DNA of 6,336 nt from JBGTKH01 sp041744735 (GTDB lineage Bacteria; Planctomycetota; Planctomycetia; Pirellulales; Pirellulaceae), in assembly GCA_041744735.1 (NCBI GenBank), contig JBGTKH010000126.1, positions 1 to 6,336 on the forward strand. Direction: 5' to 3'. The notes below the pieces were generated by a model. That model ran no database searches, had not been told where the DNA came from, and saw only the letters and a list, made by a program, of their open reading frames with translations. Positions 5,794 through 6,336 of the stretch are shown here, one piece after another. Every line of letters starts with the position of its first letter. Positions within the stretch are counted from its first letter, which is position 1. The translations under genes were made by a program, and so were the position numbers.

Positions 5794-6336
5794 ATGTCTC
5801 TCACCGTTTCTATGTCGCCACGACTGCGTCGAATCGCGCTTGCCGCACTCGTCGTTGTGCATTTGCTTGTCGACGCGCTGATTGCCTTTGCCGTCGAGAA
5901 CGATTTCGACGATGTCACGATTGGACTGATGTTCGGTACGATGTTTGCGCAGGTTAGTCTGTTGTCAGTTTGGACAGCGCTGGGGCCGGAACGATTGGCT
6001 TGGCGCTTGCCCGCGACGGCGCTTTTGGGCACGCTCAGTTGCTTCACTTTCCTGTGGGGACTCCTGCGCGACGAAGTGGCCGAGCCGCAGTTCGTTGTCG
6101 TTGGCTTCTGTGGCATGATGCTGCTACAGTCGCTGCTGATCCAATCGCCGCTGTGGCTAACTCGTTTGAAGTTGGGCTGGCGCATCCGATTGCTTAGCCA
6201 TGTCAGCCAGGTGGCGGCGGCCAGCGAGACACAGTTTGGCATTCGACAGTTGTTTGCTTGGACGACCGGCGTTGCGGTCCTGCTGGCGATTGGACGCTTG
6301 CTGTTCGGCAATCAAGCCCCTGAAGACACCGCCGAG
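5794..6336 (+). CDS. Conserved-type multi-pass membrane protein of unknown function (3' partial)
   Basis: 181 codons are open from ATG 5794 to the right edge. Hydrophobic segments lie at about residues 14-33, 42-62, 72-91, 100-119 and 153-171, suggesting at least five membrane helices. The N-terminus MSLTVSMSPRLRRIALAALV has a basic patch before the first helix. Before the fifth helix is TQFGIRQLFAWTTGVAVLLA (147-166), a segment style known from planctomycete membrane proteins of unknown role. An ATG at 5812 (residue 7) is an alternative start; neither has a clear Shine-Dalgarno site, and an in-frame stop at 5770 limits extension. Nothing enzymatic is visible. It could be a sensor, a transporter part or a structural membrane protein; no function is assigned. 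Confidence 0.75.
   Translation, partial: MSLTVSMSPRLRRIALAALVVVHLLVDALIAFAVENDFDDVTIGLMFGTMFAQVSLLSVWTALGPERLAWRLPATALLGTLSCFTFLWGLLRDEVAEPQFVVVGFCGMMLLQSLLIQSPLWLTRLKLGWRIRLLSHVSQVAAASETQFGIRQLFAWTTGVAVLLAIGRLLFGNQAPEDTAE

Noticed and set aside
5676..6311. 211-codon minus-strand frame
   Set aside because: It lies opposite the membrane-protein gene and is a Ser/Thr/Arg-rich shadow. The plus-strand frame shows regular hydrophobic helices.

Overview
The window looks like chromosomal DNA from a planctomycete, probably of the Pirellulales type. This is inferred from family resemblance, not from a search. The clues are a GC-rich genome with long open shadow frames, an ECF sigma factor followed by an anti-sigma-like protein that runs into a VIT-type domain, a membrane protein with a planctomycete-style QFGIRQLFAWTT segment, weak or absent Shine-Dalgarno sites, and short palindromic repeats between genes.

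Layout. Bases 1-1729 hold a minus-strand regulatory pair: an ECF sigma factor (1729 to 1211), then a membrane-anchored anti-sigma-like/VIT protein that starts at a GTG (1048) and runs off the left edge. Their 162-bp gap carries two inverted copies of a palindromic repeat. Bases 1730-1961 hold a candidate sigma-gene promoter and a compound repeat of three 24-bp units flanked by hairpins. Bases 1962-4800 are a tightly packed minus-strand operon of hpt (hypoxanthine phosphoribosyltransferase) and two GT4-type glycosyltransferases, both junctions being 4-base ATGA overlaps. Bases 4801-4972 are a divergent intergenic region with a third copy of the palindromic repeat. Plus-strand genes follow: an esterase-like alpha/beta hydrolase (4973-5719) and a multi-pass membrane protein that runs off the right edge (from 5794).

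How the genes work together. The sigma/anti-sigma pair is probably a self-contained signal-responsive transcription switch. The GT pair probably adds sugars to a cell-surface glycan or lipid. Its translational coupling to a purine-salvage enzyme looks like operon packing, not a shared pathway. No mobile element, CRISPR array, tRNA or rRNA was seen. The most unusual content is non-coding: a palindromic repeat family with compensatory base changes, and a compound 24-bp repeat that supplies the stop codon of a glycosyltransferase.
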